Assembly (NCBI RefSeq): GCF_027913035.1
Contig: NZ_CP115776.1
Location: forward strand, 62,001 to 126,000
Direction of reading: 5' to 3'
Source of the DNA: Paracoccus albus
Lineage (GTDB): Bacteria > Pseudomonadota > Alphaproteobacteria > Rhodobacterales > Rhodobacteraceae
DNA: 64,000 nucleotides
The position numbers and the translations under genes were made by a program. Position 1 is the stretch's first letter, and each line of letters begins with the position of its first letter. This document shows positions 35,101 to 42,323 of the stretch, one piece after another. The notes beneath the pieces are model-generated. The model was given only the letters and a program-made list of their open reading frames with translations. It ran no database searches and had not been told where the DNA came from.

Positions 35101-35176
35101 CTGCGCCATCGTAGTAATCATTATTGGCTGTTCCGCCGATATTGTTGTTGCTGGACGTTCCGTAATTCGTGGCCAT
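32168..35176 (-). CDS. Large RTX Ca2+-binding repeat protein with C-terminal Hint domain
   Basis: 1002-aa acidic protein made of RTX nonapeptide blocks (GGXGXDXUX forms such as GGAGNDTIFG and GGSGNDTISG) split into three arrays. Between the arrays are two copies of a beta-rich module that both contain VYYIEPDG. A linker with an EF-hand-like DQNDDGILND then leads to the Hint domain, which starts near residue 790 at MCFCRGTLIETADGP and continues VTGDLVLTKDNG, LWIGSNSL and SPQHRILLRS. No N-terminal Sec signal is seen, so type I secretion is expected, but no exporter genes are in the window. AGGAAG supports ATG 35176. Function unknown; a surface or secreted matrix-type protein with self-cleaving end is the best guess. 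Confidence 0.87.
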   Translation of the reverse strand: MATNYGTSSNNNIGGTANNDYYDGAEGDDSLTGAGGNDSLSGSEGNDTLRGGDGYDALVGGAGSDTIAGDAGNDVISGDNYIAVNASATGNHGQLMPQFGSASPYSTTGVSLTVGHDTLGTVDVYYIEPDGSLVLMKTVQPGNPVGITVPANSQLALVQGGVIRGVMPVSSADAGTSKDLTANYDANFGENAPGGAADSILGGAGNDTIFGDTGDDTIDGGGDNDRIFGGSGDDSVNGGLGDDAAQGGLGNDTLIGDDGTASAVASNDALSGGAGRDSISGGIGQDALSGGDDDDTIDGGSGNDTISGGGAMDSITGGAGNDVIRGDGLDALPLRNSSQQVVEDILTSEAGSASEYGGGPGPNQHPGEVRVTFTNNSGVAQTVYYIEPDGTLVTDTMGVPPGTVGNVRDFYFPPGANIVMVNNATGEITQLHENVTDTGSVTITTEGNDLAQQYAPPGGADTIDGGTGNDLIKGLEGDDSIQGGDGLDTIEGGVGSDKLLGGAQNDLVYGGVGDDSILGDVGDDTLYGGADDDTIRGGDGEDDIFGDDGNDVLHGGGSDDLIKGGAGDDTIYGGDESLVGDSVDGGEGNDVVYGGDGQDYVSGGDTGDDTLYGGAGNDNIDGFAGKDYIDGGTGNDTIWSGTDDDTILGGTGEDKIKGEAGRDYIDGGEGDDSLVGGEGFDTFVAGDGDTIADFNTAANSDIDDNDQTNNDYVDLSGYYNDANLAVYNARAEALGQDTYSNPLAWLRGDQNDDGILNDVTKTGIDNGQGTGETIKLTMQITGATGDELTYDNTNVMCFCRGTLIETADGPVPIEDLVTGDLVLTKDNGLKPILWIGSNSLSAEKLGHKENLRPIRIAANALAPGYPAQDLHVSPQHRILLRSRIAQKMFGEDEILVAAKQLLSVDGIDFAEVDEVEYFHFLFDQHELVFANGTETESLYTGPEALKAVSEDARAEILTLFPELRNKDYTAPATRQMPSGRMSRKLVFRHLKNGKPLFTSGQV

Positions 35177-35810
35177 CGACAAGCTTCCTGTGCTGAGATG
35201 TAGAGTTGCAATTGAAATGCCTGCGAACAGGCATAGGTGCAGAGGGCCCACGCGCGAGGTGCGCGGGGATCAACTCTTGGGGTAATTTCTGGTTATGCCC
35301 GGTACGGCGTTCTGCCATTGCCGTGCTGATGCGTTTATCTGTGACGCGGGCAGGCGATCAGGGCGAAAAATGCAGATCGCCCTTCCCTATCCGCGAAACA
35401 AGACTACGAAATGCCGCAGCGCCTCCATCATCTGAACGATCACGAGGTCGGGCATAGACGTCAGGAAGCAGAGGTCGCACGGAGCCCAATTTCATAGGGC
35501 ATCTTCAGCATTTCCCAGCGAATCGCGGCAAGACCATAGGATCGAGCGTTAAACTGTTCAGTTCCTAAACCATGCGGAAATTGAGCGATCAATGGAGCAA
35601 CAACTAAAATGTTATTAATAAATGTGAACCAATTATAATATTTTGCAATAACCTGTTTGCCTGCGTCTCGCCAAGAAGCAGGAACTACTTTGATAAAGAA
35701 GCTTACGTTTCGGTTCTGCCAATTAACTTGAGATTATTGTGCCGGTCGTTAACTATTTTCAACGATAGGTAGTATTGCTCGCGGTACTGCTGTGCGCGCG
35801 GCCGTGTCCG
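35177..35810. other. 634-base AT-rich intergenic region upstream of the large RTX-Hint gene
   Basis: No convincing gene. The part from about 35560 to 35770 is markedly AT-rich compared with the surroundings and includes ATTATAATATTTTG. The leftward RTX-Hint gene needs its promoter here, and the leftward ribonucleotide reductase gene ends at its right edge. An 83-codon frame at 35206-35457 on the plus strand has no recognisable homology or ribosome-binding site and is probably chance. Confidence 0.45.
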
Positions 35811-38075
35811 TCATCCGCATTTCGAATGGCCGCAGCTTGGACAGGTCATGCAGCCTTCGATCATGCGCATTCCGTATTGGCCGCAGCTTGGGCAGGCCGG
35901 ACCGCGCGGGCGCTCGCCCATGGCGACCACATCCGCCTGCGGATCGGATTTCAGGCCCAGACCTTCCCCGGCCAGAAAGCCGATCGAGATCATGTGGCGT
36001 TCGATGACGCCGCCGATGGCCGCAAGAATGGATGGGACGTAATTGCCCTGCACCCAAGCGCCGCCGCGCGGGTCGAAAACGGCCTTCAGTTCTTCGACCA
36101 CAAAGGAAACGTCGCCGCCACGCCGGAACACCGCGCTGATCATGCGGGTCAGGGCGACCGTCCAGGCAAAATGCTCCATATTCTTGGAGTTGATGAAGAT
36201 CTCGAACGGGCGGCGTTGTCCGGCCTGAACAATATCGTTGATCGTGATATAGATCGCGTGCTCGCTGCCCGGCCATTTCAGCTTGTAGGTCGAACCTTCC
36301 AGTGCCGCCGGGCGCTCCAGCGGTTCGGTCAGGTAGACGACATCGGCACCGGTATCGGCTTCCGGGACAGTTTCTGAGTTTTCGCTGACGGACAGGACAG
36401 AGCCGGTCACATCATTCGGGCGATAGGTCGTGCAGCCCTTGCAGCCCAGATCCCATGCGGCCAGATAGACATCCTTGAAATCCTCGAAGGAAATATCCTC
36501 CGGGCAGTTGATGGTCTTGGAGATCGAACTGTCGACCCATTCCTGCGCCGCTGCCTGCATGGCGACGTGATCCTGTGGGGCGAGTGTCTGCGCGTTGACG
36601 AAATAGTCGGGCAGTTCCGCCGCGCCATAAAGGTCTCGCCACATCTGGACGGCGTAATCGACGACCTCTTCCTCGGTCCGCGAGCCATCCTTTTGCAGCA
36701 CCTTGCGGGTATAGGCATAGGCAAAGACCGGCTCGATCCCCGACGACACATTGCCCGCATAAAGGCTGATCGTTCCGGTCGGTGCGATAGAGGTCAGCAG
36801 AGCGTTGCGGATGCCGTGTTCGGCGATGGCGTTGCGCAGGTCGTTATCCATGCGCTGCATGAAGCCGGAATTCAGATATTCATCTGCGTCGAACAGCGGA
36901 AAGGCCCCCTTCTCTTTCGCGAGTTCGACGGATGCGAGATAGGCAGAGCGCGCGATGAGCTTCATCCATTTGCGGGTCTGTTCGACAGCATCCGGCGCGC
37001 CATAGCGCAGACCCAGCATCAGCAGCGCATCGGCCAGTCCGGTGACGCCAAGGCCGATGCGGCGCTTGGCCTGTGCCTCTGCCGCTTGCTGGGGCAGCGG
37101 GAATTTTGAGGCATCGACCACGTTATCCATCATGCGGATTGCGGTGCGCACCAGCTCATCAAGTGCCTTCTCGTCCAGCCGGGCGGTATCGGTGAATGGC
37201 GCTTCGACCAGACGGGCAAGGTTCACGGAACCCAGCAGACAAGCGCCATAGGGTGGCAAGGGTTGTTCGCCGCAAGGGTTCGTCGCGGCAATGGTTTCGG
37301 CATAGTGCAGGTTGTTGGCCTGATTGATCCGGTCAATGAAGATCACGCCGGGTTCGGCATAGTCATACGTCGCCCGCATGATCCGGTTCCACAGATCGCG
37401 CGCCTGGACCGTGTGATAGATCTTGCCTTCGAAGGAGAGATCCCACGGGCCGTCGGCTTTCACAGCCTGCATGAAGGCATCGGTGACAAGAACCGAAAGA
37501 TTAAACATGCGCAGCCGGGCACTGTCCTGTTTGGCTTCGATAAAGGCTTCGATATCGGGGTGGTCGCAGCGCATTGTGGCCATCATCGCGCCGCGCCGCG
37601 AACCTGCCGACATAATCGTGCGACACATGGAATCCCACACATCCATGAAGGACAGCGGGCCGGATGCGTCGGCGGCCACGCCTTTTACTTCTGCCCCCTT
37701 TGGCCGGATGGTCGAGAAATCGTAGCCTATCCCACCACCCTGCTGCATGGTCAGCGCGGCTTCTTTCAGCATGTCGAAGATACCGGCCATGCTGTCGGGA
37801 ATGGTGCCCATGACAAAGCAGTTGAACAATGTAACCGCCCGGCCCGTTCCGGCACCGGCAAGGATGCGGCCTGCGGGCAGGAATTTGAAATTTTCAAGCG
37901 CGGCGAAGAAGCGGTCTTCCCATGCGGCGGGGTCTGCCTCGACACGGGCAAGGTCACGGGCCACACGGCGCCAACTGTCCTCGACCGAGGCATCGACAGG
38001 CTGTCCGCCTGCATCCTTCATGCGGTATTTCATATCCCAGATCTGTTCAGCAATCGGAGCAGCGAAGCGGGTCAT
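35811..38075 (-). CDS. nrdJ: Adenosylcobalamin-dependent (class II) ribonucleoside-diphosphate reductase
   Basis: Makes deoxyribonucleotides from ribonucleotides using vitamin B12, 754 aa. The active site is readable: N266, C268 and E270 in NPCGEQPLPPYG (thiyl-radical Cys and its base), and the reducible pair C86 (LFNCF) and C279 (GACLLG). RRGAMMATMRCDHPD and SIAPTGTISLYAG are further family marks. The C-terminus has a Cys-rich tail (CPSCGQYG, CMTCPSCGHSKCG) used to relay electrons. ATG 38075 starts at the conserved TRFAAPIAEQIW. The 5' leader is too short before the neighbouring hairpin for a full cobalamin riboswitch. Confidence 0.95.
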   Translation of the reverse strand: MTRFAAPIAEQIWDMKYRMKDAGGQPVDASVEDSWRRVARDLARVEADPAAWEDRFFAALENFKFLPAGRILAGAGTGRAVTLFNCFVMGTIPDSMAGIFDMLKEAALTMQQGGGIGYDFSTIRPKGAEVKGVAADASGPLSFMDVWDSMCRTIMSAGSRRGAMMATMRCDHPDIEAFIEAKQDSARLRMFNLSVLVTDAFMQAVKADGPWDLSFEGKIYHTVQARDLWNRIMRATYDYAEPGVIFIDRINQANNLHYAETIAATNPCGEQPLPPYGACLLGSVNLARLVEAPFTDTARLDEKALDELVRTAIRMMDNVVDASKFPLPQQAAEAQAKRRIGLGVTGLADALLMLGLRYGAPDAVEQTRKWMKLIARSAYLASVELAKEKGAFPLFDADEYLNSGFMQRMDNDLRNAIAEHGIRNALLTSIAPTGTISLYAGNVSSGIEPVFAYAYTRKVLQKDGSRTEEEVVDYAVQMWRDLYGAAELPDYFVNAQTLAPQDHVAMQAAAQEWVDSSISKTINCPEDISFEDFKDVYLAAWDLGCKGCTTYRPNDVTGSVLSVSENSETVPEADTGADVVYLTEPLERPAALEGSTYKLKWPGSEHAIYITINDIVQAGQRRPFEIFINSKNMEHFAWTVALTRMISAVFRRGGDVSFVVEELKAVFDPRGGAWVQGNYVPSILAAIGGVIERHMISIGFLAGEGLGLKSDPQADVVAMGERPRGPACPSCGQYGMRMIEGCMTCPSCGHSKCG

Positions 38076-38163
38076 CAGGCCAATCCTTGTGGTCGTAACG
38101 CAGGCCCCCACCAGATATTGACTTTCGACGGGCGATAAAAGCGGAATCGCTGCGCCCGAGTGA

Positions 38164-38198
38164 CGCGCGGGGCCAGAGGTTAAATCTGGCCCCGCGCG
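38164..38198. terminator. Strong GC hairpin between the sugar ABC operon and nrdJ
   Basis: A perfect 14-bp stem, CGCGCGGGGCCAGA (38164-38177) and TCTGGCCCCGCGCG (38185-38198), with a 7-base loop. It lies 38 bases past the end of the leftward ABC-transporter operon and is the likely end of that transcript, although the T-run is missing on the minus strand. Confidence 0.65.
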
Positions 38199-38235
38199 GG
38201 TTTGAAATCAACTGCAAGCCGGCCCTGATAAAGGA

Positions 38236-39300
38236 TCAGACCGGGAAAAGATGCGCTTCGGATGCGTCAAAACGCAGGCCGATTTCCTCGCCCGGTTTCA
38301 GGATGCGGTCCTCGGCCACGGCGGCGATGATCTGGCTGCCGTCGCGCAATTCAATGTCGATGACGGTTTCAGTGCCAAGCCGCTCGGTCAGGGATATCTT
38401 GCCGTGAAGCATCGCCTGATCGTCGGGCACCGGGGTCAGGTATTGCGGCCGGACGCCAAGCACCGCCTTCTGTCCCGCAACGATCCCGTCCTGACGGATC
38501 GGGGCTTCGATCGGTTCCAGCGACGTGCTGCGCACCAGTGCCTTGTCGCCTTCAATCTTCTCTACATCCACTTCGATGAAGTTCATTGATGGTGCGCCAA
38601 GAAAGCCAGCGACGAAGCGATTGGCGGGGTTGTGGTAAAGCTCCATCGGGGTGCCGACCTGCATCACCTTCCCGTCTTTCAGCACGACGATCTTGTCGGC
38701 CAGCGTCATCGCCTCGACCTGGTCATGGGTGACATAGACCATCGAGGCACCCAGCTTCTGATGCAGCTTGCCGATTTCCAGCCGCATATCCATGCGCAGC
38801 GCGGCATCCAGATTCGACAGCGGTTCATCGAACAGGAAAACCTTGGGCTGGCGCACAATCGCGCGGCCGATGGCAACCCGCTGGCGCTGACCGCCGGAAA
38901 GCTGCGAGGGGCGCCGGTCCAGCAGGTGTTCCATCTGAAGAATGCGCGCGGCCTCTTCAACCTTTGCCTTTTTCTCTGTCTTCGGGGATTTGGCGATGGT
39001 CAGGCCGAAACCCATATTCTCGCGCACGGTCATATGCGGGAAAATGGCGTAGGTCTGGAACACCATTGCGATGCCACGATCTGCGGGCTGGATGTCGTTG
39101 ACAACCTTGCCGTCGATCTCTAGCGTGCCCGAGGTGATATCCTCCAGCCCTGAAATCATGCGCAGAAGGGTGGATTTGCCGCAGCCAGAGGGTCCGACGA
39201 AAACGGTGAACTCTCCGTCCTCGATTTCCAGATCGACGCCCTTGATGACCTCGGCGCTGCCATAGCTTTTGCGGATGTTCTTGAGGGACAGATGTGCCAT
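38236..39300 (-). CDS. Carbohydrate ABC transporter ATP-binding protein (MalK/UgpC type)
   Basis: ATPase of a CUT1-family sugar importer, 354 aa. Walker A GPSGCGKSTLL (about residues 36-46), Q-loop MVFQTYAIFPHM, signature LSGGQRQRVAIGRAIV, Walker B VFLFDEPLSNLDAAL and switch VTHDQVEA are all present, followed by the regulatory TOBE region (VLGVRPQYLTP). It starts 3 bases after the glycosidase stop, with GCGGAG as ribosome-binding site inside that gene's end. It is the last gene of a six-gene leftward operon headed by a LacI repressor. Confidence 0.95.
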   Translation of the reverse strand: MAHLSLKNIRKSYGSAEVIKGVDLEIEDGEFTVFVGPSGCGKSTLLRMISGLEDITSGTLEIDGKVVNDIQPADRGIAMVFQTYAIFPHMTVRENMGFGLTIAKSPKTEKKAKVEEAARILQMEHLLDRRPSQLSGGQRQRVAIGRAIVRQPKVFLFDEPLSNLDAALRMDMRLEIGKLHQKLGASMVYVTHDQVEAMTLADKIVVLKDGKVMQVGTPMELYHNPANRFVAGFLGAPSMNFIEVDVEKIEGDKALVRSTSLEPIEAPIRQDGIVAGQKAVLGVRPQYLTPVPDDQAMLHGKISLTERLGTETVIDIELRDGSQIIAAVAEDRILKPGEEIGLRFDASEAHLFPV

Positions 39301-39303
39301 TGC

Positions 39304-40299
39304 CTACTCCGCCGGTTCGGTGATGCGCTCAACGGCCAATCTGCCGTCTGCGTCGATCAGCACGGTTTCGGGATCCATCACATAGCCGCCGAAATCGCCA
39401 CCATCGGGACGATCCGCAAAGCCGAGGATTTGCAGGCTGTCGCCCGTATCCACGATCCGCGCGGCATAACGGCGGCAGGGAAGTTCGCCATCAAGGAAGG
39501 GACCATCGGCCACGCGCCACGGACCGCGCGGGCTTTCGCCGATCAGGTAATGGTTGCCGGTGACCGGCCCGCCGGGCGTCTTTTCGGCGCGGTCCTTCGA
39601 GAAGTGATTGGCGGCGGTGCAGAACAGGCAATACCAGCGGCCGTTCTTTTCAAACACCTGCGGGACTTCCAACTGGCCGTAATCGCCGCTGAAGACCGGC
39701 GGCTGCAAGGTCCATGTCTGAAGGTCGGGCGATGTCGCAAAGCCGATCGCGCCGCCGGCATTTGGTTCGGCCACACCGTCGACACGGGCGGTGAAGAACA
39801 TCAGCCAGCCATCACCATCGGGGTCACGCATGACCCAGGGGTCGCGCATGGCACGGTCGTGCCAGAAGCCCTGTTTGAAACTGGCCTCGTATTCCTGTGC
39901 GGCCGGCCCTTCCAGATCAAGGCAGAGCCCGTCGCCAACGCGCGTCCAGTTGTGCAGATCGGTCGAGGTCGCATGGCCGATACGCTGATACAGCCCGTCC
40001 TCTGCCCGCGAGGTTCCGGTATAGAACAGGTGCCACAGATCGTCGTAACCGCGCACGACCGACCCGGTCCATGTGGTGTAATCGTCCCATGCCGGGCCAT
40101 CGGCTGGCTGGAAGGTGGTGCCCAGATGTTCCCAGTTCACCAGATCGTCGCTGACAGCATGGCCCTGCGTCACGTTGAAATGCCGCAATTCGGGGTTTTC
40201 CAGCGATTTCGGCGCTTTCAGGAAGAAGCCATGCCAGCGGTCGCCGTCGTGTACATACCAGCTGTCCCAGATCCAGTCCTTGTCGAGTTTGATAGCCAT
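39304..40299 (-). CDS. Five-bladed beta-propeller glycosidase, clan GH-J-like (GH32/GH68/GH43-type)
   Basis: 331-aa protein without a signal peptide, so probably cytosolic. Three acidic residues fit the catalytic set of beta-fructosidases: D12 (WIWDSWYV), D153 in an RDP motif (AMRDPWVMRD) and E211 (QLEVPQVF). The repeating WT/W-G and YLFY patterns (SVVRGYDDLWHLFYTG, WLMFFTARV) fit propeller blades. In the operon it would hydrolyse the imported oligosaccharide inside the cell, for example a fructoside. Family 32-like assignment is tentative because the usual WMNDPNG motif is replaced. AAGGAT precedes ATG 40299. Confidence 0.72.
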   Translation of the reverse strand: MAIKLDKDWIWDSWYVHDGDRWHGFFLKAPKSLENPELRHFNVTQGHAVSDDLVNWEHLGTTFQPADGPAWDDYTTWTGSVVRGYDDLWHLFYTGTSRAEDGLYQRIGHATSTDLHNWTRVGDGLCLDLEGPAAQEYEASFKQGFWHDRAMRDPWVMRDPDGDGWLMFFTARVDGVAEPNAGGAIGFATSPDLQTWTLQPPVFSGDYGQLEVPQVFEKNGRWYCLFCTAANHFSKDRAEKTPGGPVTGNHYLIGESPRGPWRVADGPFLDGELPCRRYAARIVDTGDSLQILGFADRPDGGDFGGYVMDPETVLIDADGRLAVERITEPAE

Positions 40300-40315
40300 A
40301 ATGTTTATCCTTGGG

Positions 40316-41194
40316 TCAGCCCTTGACGCCGGTTGAGGCGATAGAGGCGATGAATGAACGTTGAAGAACAAGATAGAAGGCCAGCACCGGCAGCGTGATC
40401 AGCGTCAGGTATGCCATCAATGCGCCCCATGGTGTGTTAAGCTGGAAGAAATACCCAAGGCCGACCATGACGGGGCGATAGGTTTCCTCCTGCACCACGA
40501 TCAGCGGCCAGAGATACTGGTTGTACATCACCAGGAATTTCAGGATCGCGGCGGTGGCGATGACCGGGCCGGACAGGGGCATGACAACGCGGCGATAGAC
40601 CTGCCACCAGCTTGCACCCTCGGCCCGTGCGGCCTCGATCAGTTCGCGTGGCAGATCCTTGAAGAACTGCACGAACAGGAACACGGTCAGCCCGTCGGCA
40701 ATCCACGGAATGATCTGCACGCGATAGCTGTTCAGCCAGCCCCATTCGATCCCTTCCAGCCCCAGCCAGGGCAGACGGGAACAGATCATCAGCAGCGGAA
40801 TGGCAATGGTTTCGAACGGTACGATCAGCGTCGCAACGATGATCGACAGCAACACATCGCGCCCAGACCAGTTCAGAAACACGAAGCTGAACGCCGCGAG
40901 CGAGCAGATCACCAGTGACAGCAGAACCGTCAGGCCGGTCACAAGGACAGAGTTAAAGACGAACAGCCCGATGGGCGCGCGGTCGAAGGCCGCGCCGTAA
41001 TTGTCCAGACTGATGTCACCGACGGGCAGGAAGGCCCGCAGAGATGACGTATCGCCCAGAAGCTGTGCATCCGGCTTCAGGCTGGACACCACCATGAACA
41101 GCAGCGGCAGCGCAAAGATCAGGGCGACAAGGATCAGCACCAGATAGCGCAGCGCCAGCCGCAAGCCGTGATTGTCTTGGGAAATGGCAGCCAT
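40316..41194 (-). CDS. Carbohydrate ABC transporter permease (MalG type)
   Basis: Membrane subunit of the CUT1 sugar importer, 292 aa, six transmembrane helices. The EAA loop that docks on the ATPase is EAARAEGASWWQVYRRVVMP (about residues 188-207). The N-terminus LVALIFALPLLFMVVSSLKP is typical of MalG-type subunits. The start overlaps the stop of the MalF-type gene by one base. It works with that subunit, the binding protein at 42.3 kb and the ATPase at 38.2 kb. Confidence 0.93.
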   Translation of the reverse strand: MAAISQDNHGLRLALRYLVLILVALIFALPLLFMVVSSLKPDAQLLGDTSSLRAFLPVGDISLDNYGAAFDRAPIGLFVFNSVLVTGLTVLLSLVICSLAAFSFVFLNWSGRDVLLSIIVATLIVPFETIAIPLLMICSRLPWLGLEGIEWGWLNSYRVQIIPWIADGLTVFLFVQFFKDLPRELIEAARAEGASWWQVYRRVVMPLSGPVIATAAILKFLVMYNQYLWPLIVVQEETYRPVMVGLGYFFQLNTPWGALMAYLTLITLPVLAFYLVLQRSFIASIASTGVKG

Positions 41195-42264
41195 CAGTTC
41201 CGCTCCCGTGTCAGCCAGCGTTGGATCAAAGAGATGGTCAGCACCAGCAGGAAAAGAATGACCGAAATGGTCGAGCCGCCCGAGATGTCCTGCCGCCCAT
41301 AACCACGCTCTACCGTCTGGAAAACCAGCGTCTGCGTCGAATCCAGCGGGCCGCCATCGGTCATGACGTCGATCTGCGCAAACAGCGCGAAGGCCTGCAT
41401 GGTGATGACGATGATAACCAGAACGGCCGTGTTACGCAGCCCCGGCCAGGTGATGTAGCGGAAGGTCTGCCATTTCGACGCGCCTTCGATGGCTGCGGCC
41501 TCATATAATGTGGGCGCTATTGTCTGAAGCCCGGCGAGCCAGATCACCATGTGAAAGCCCACCGCCTGCCAGATCGACATGGCCATGATCGCGGGCAATG
41601 CGGTCGCCGGATCGCCCAGCCAGTCGTGGCCATCAAAAGCCCCGAAGCTGAGCCATGACAGCACGCTGTTCAACAGCCCGTCCTGCCCGTCATAGATGAA
41701 TCGCCACAGCAGTGACACAACGACGATGGAAACCACCACCGGCATGAAATAGATGGTTCGGAAGATGTTGATGCCGCGCAGTCTCTGATTGATCAGAAGT
41801 GCAAGACACAGCGCCAGCCCGGCCTGTACAGGTGCCACGATCAGCACGAACAGCAGCGTATTGGTCAGCGCCTTCCAGAACACGACATCGCTGGCCAGCA
41901 CGACCTTGCGGTTCTCTCCCGATTGCCAGCTGAACCATTCCGACATGCCGCTATATTGCGGATAGTCGTCAGACCGGGTGAAGCTGCGCACGCGGGGATA
42001 ATCAATCGCGCCGTCATCGTCGCGGATCACTTGTCCTGCATCGTCGCGTTCGGGTTCCAGCGTCAGGACGCCAAGCGACAGCAGATTCGAATAATTTTCG
42101 AAGCCGACATATTCGGTGGGGTTGGGTGATACCAGGCGCTGATTGGTCAGCGACAGGCCGAACGCAAACAGGAAGGGCAGGATGATGAACATCGCAATCA
42201 GCCCGAAACCCGGCAATGCAAAGGCCCAGCCCGCGCCGTTAGAGCGGGTCAATCTGGACGACAT
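41194..42264 (-). CDS. Carbohydrate ABC transporter permease (MalF type)
   Basis: Second membrane subunit, 356 aa. The N-terminal helix (FALPGFGLIAMFIILPFLFA) is followed by a periplasmic region of about 80 residues, then the core with YEAAAIEGASKWQTFRYITW as the ATPase-docking EAA loop near residue 255. GGAGGA lies just before ATG 42264. It is translationally coupled to the MalG-type gene. The large periplasmic loop is normal for MalF-type subunits and contacts the binding protein. Confidence 0.93.
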   Translation of the reverse strand: MSSRLTRSNGAGWAFALPGFGLIAMFIILPFLFAFGLSLTNQRLVSPNPTEYVGFENYSNLLSLGVLTLEPERDDAGQVIRDDDGAIDYPRVRSFTRSDDYPQYSGMSEWFSWQSGENRKVVLASDVVFWKALTNTLLFVLIVAPVQAGLALCLALLINQRLRGINIFRTIYFMPVVVSIVVVSLLWRFIYDGQDGLLNSVLSWLSFGAFDGHDWLGDPATALPAIMAMSIWQAVGFHMVIWLAGLQTIAPTLYEAAAIEGASKWQTFRYITWPGLRNTAVLVIIVITMQAFALFAQIDVMTDGGPLDSTQTLVFQTVERGYGRQDISGGSTISVILFLLVLTISLIQRWLTRERN

Positions 42265-42292
42265 GGCGTCCTCCGTTGAAAAGGGTGGCGCT

Positions 42293-42315
42293 GCGGCCCG
42301 GACGTGCCGGGCCGC
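42293..42315 (-). terminator. Intercistronic GC hairpin after the sugar-binding protein gene
   Basis: GCGGCCCGG (42293-42301) and CCGGGCCGC (42307-42315) form a perfect 9-bp stem with a 5-base loop, between the binding-protein stop and the MalF-type gene. As with the hairpins after the two other binding-protein genes in this window, it is placed to protect or terminate part of the message. Confidence 0.6.
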
Positions 42316-42323
42316 GATGCGGG

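Noticed and set aside
35740..35775. TTAAC-type elements considered as CtrA boxes
   Set aside because: No full TTAA-N7-TTAA match; AT-rich sequence gives near-matches by chance.
38076..38163. Possible cobalamin riboswitch before nrdJ
   Set aside because: Only about 90 bases lie between the start codon and the neighbouring hairpin, and no B12-box-like sequence is seen.
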